In this document: positions 63,633-64,000 of the stretch, one piece after another
Position numbering within the stretch: position 1 is the first letter of the stretch
How the letters are laid out: the number at the start of each line of letters is the position of its first letter
The notes under the pieces: model-generated
Database searches by the model: none
The model's input: the letters and a program-made list of their open reading frames with translations, nothing else
Told to the model about the DNA's origin: nothing
Assembly (NCBI GenBank): GCA_009838195.1
Contig: VXSC01000037.1
Coordinates: 1-64,000 of the forward strand
Origin: Rhodothermaceae bacterium
GTDB taxonomy: Bacteria; Bacteroidota; Rhodothermia; Rhodothermales; Bin80
Direction: 5' to 3'
DNA: 64,000 bases
Program-made: the position numbers and the translations under genes

Positions 63633-64000
63633 GTGAAGCTTATTATCCCTATGGCTGGGCATGGCAAACGCTTGCGCCCCCAGTCATCTATCACACCGAA
63701 GCCACTTATGACCGTACGTGGTCAATGTATGGTGGAACGTATTGTAGAAAAATTTACCCATACCCTGCCCCGTTCCGTTACGGACGGTGTTTTTATCCTT
63801 GGGCCGGGGTTTGATCGCAAGGCCTACGACATCCTGGATTCTGTTTGCGACCGGCATGGTATCCAGGCGCATTATATCATTCAGGAAGAGGCAAAAGGAA
63901 CAGCACATGCGGTCATGTGCGCACAGGAATTTCTGGCAGGAGAAGGCGTTGTCGTCTACGCCGATACAGTCTTTGACATGGACCCCATTCATGATCTGCA
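63633..64000 (+). CDS. Sugar nucleotidyltransferase, 5' part only
   Basis: The frame opens with GTG at 63633, 3 bp after the previous stop, and runs off the window after 122 codons. It reads KLIIPMAGHGKRLRPQS, then TPKPLMTVRG, and QEEAKGTAHAV with VVYADTVFDMD, the nucleotide and metal loops of the nucleotidyltransferase family. It is a different subfamily from the enzyme at 62.4 kb. Confidence 0.85.
   Translation, partial: MKLIIPMAGHGKRLRPQSSITPKPLMTVRGQCMVERIVEKFTHTLPRSVTDGVFILGPGFDRKAYDILDSVCDRHGIQAHYIIQEEAKGTAHAVMCAQEFLAGEGVVVYADTVFDMDPIHDL

Overview
The window is a piece of a bacterial chromosome, most likely from the Rhodothermota (Rhodothermales and relatives, within the Bacteroidota/FCB group). 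Three things point there. Complex I genes nuoJ-K-L-M are followed by nhaD, a pterin carbinolamine dehydratase gene and nuoN, an arrangement known from Rhodothermus marinus. A type IX secretion (T9SS) protein, PorQ, occurs together with several proteins carrying C-terminal NYPNPF-type sorting domains. SecA is very long and ends in a zinc-binding tail. This is inference from gene content; no database search was possible.

Layout. 1-5.2 kb: the 3' end of a Vgb-like propeller gene, a dispersed repeat, and a giant Calx-beta/beta-barrel surface protein. 5.6-14.7 kb (minus): a respiratory operon (nuoJKLM-nhaD-phhB-nuoN), a small SHOCT-like protein and superoxide dismutase. 14.8-22.3 kb: a DnaQ/UvrC-like nuclease, malate dehydrogenase, an Smr protein, two paralogous ECF sigma factors flanking a DUF971 gene, PhzF and a PLP-dependent sulfur-amino-acid lyase. 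22.3-26.5 kb is a decay zone: a broken T9SS cargo gene, a collagen-like lipoprotein, a shattered IS110 transposase, two more repeat copies and a Cys-rich lipoprotein. 26.5-32.3 kb (minus): a probable operon with an outer-membrane DUF5916 protein interrupted by a stop codon, two Tat-exported Gfo/Idh/MocA oxidoreductases, a lipoprotein and a small protein. 32.4-42 kb: an SDR, a DsbA-like protein, a subtilase with leucine-rich repeats and a BNR-repeat protein, the last two being T9SS cargo. 42-58.5 kb: mostly housekeeping genes on the minus strand (two phosphohexomutases, recN, secA, a recombinase-like protein, an E2 subunit, hppA, pth, rplY, prs, tRNA-Gln), with porQ on the plus strand. 58.5-64 kb (plus): an Asp/Glu racemase, then a surface-polysaccharide nucleotide-sugar cluster (UXS-like, fcl, gmd, two nucleotidyltransferases, a cupin epimerase) that runs off the window.

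Together the genes describe a respiring Gram-negative cell using proton and sodium energetics (complex I, NhaD, membrane pyrophosphatase), Sec plus T9SS protein export, and GDP-fucose-type surface glycans. The least expected items are a tyrosine-recombinase homologue that has lost essentially every catalytic residue, a gap-free dispersed repeat carrying the 3' end of an unknown gene, the stop-interrupted DUF5916 gene, and the paired sigma factors with non-ATG starts. I found no CRISPR array, rRNA or intact insertion sequence.
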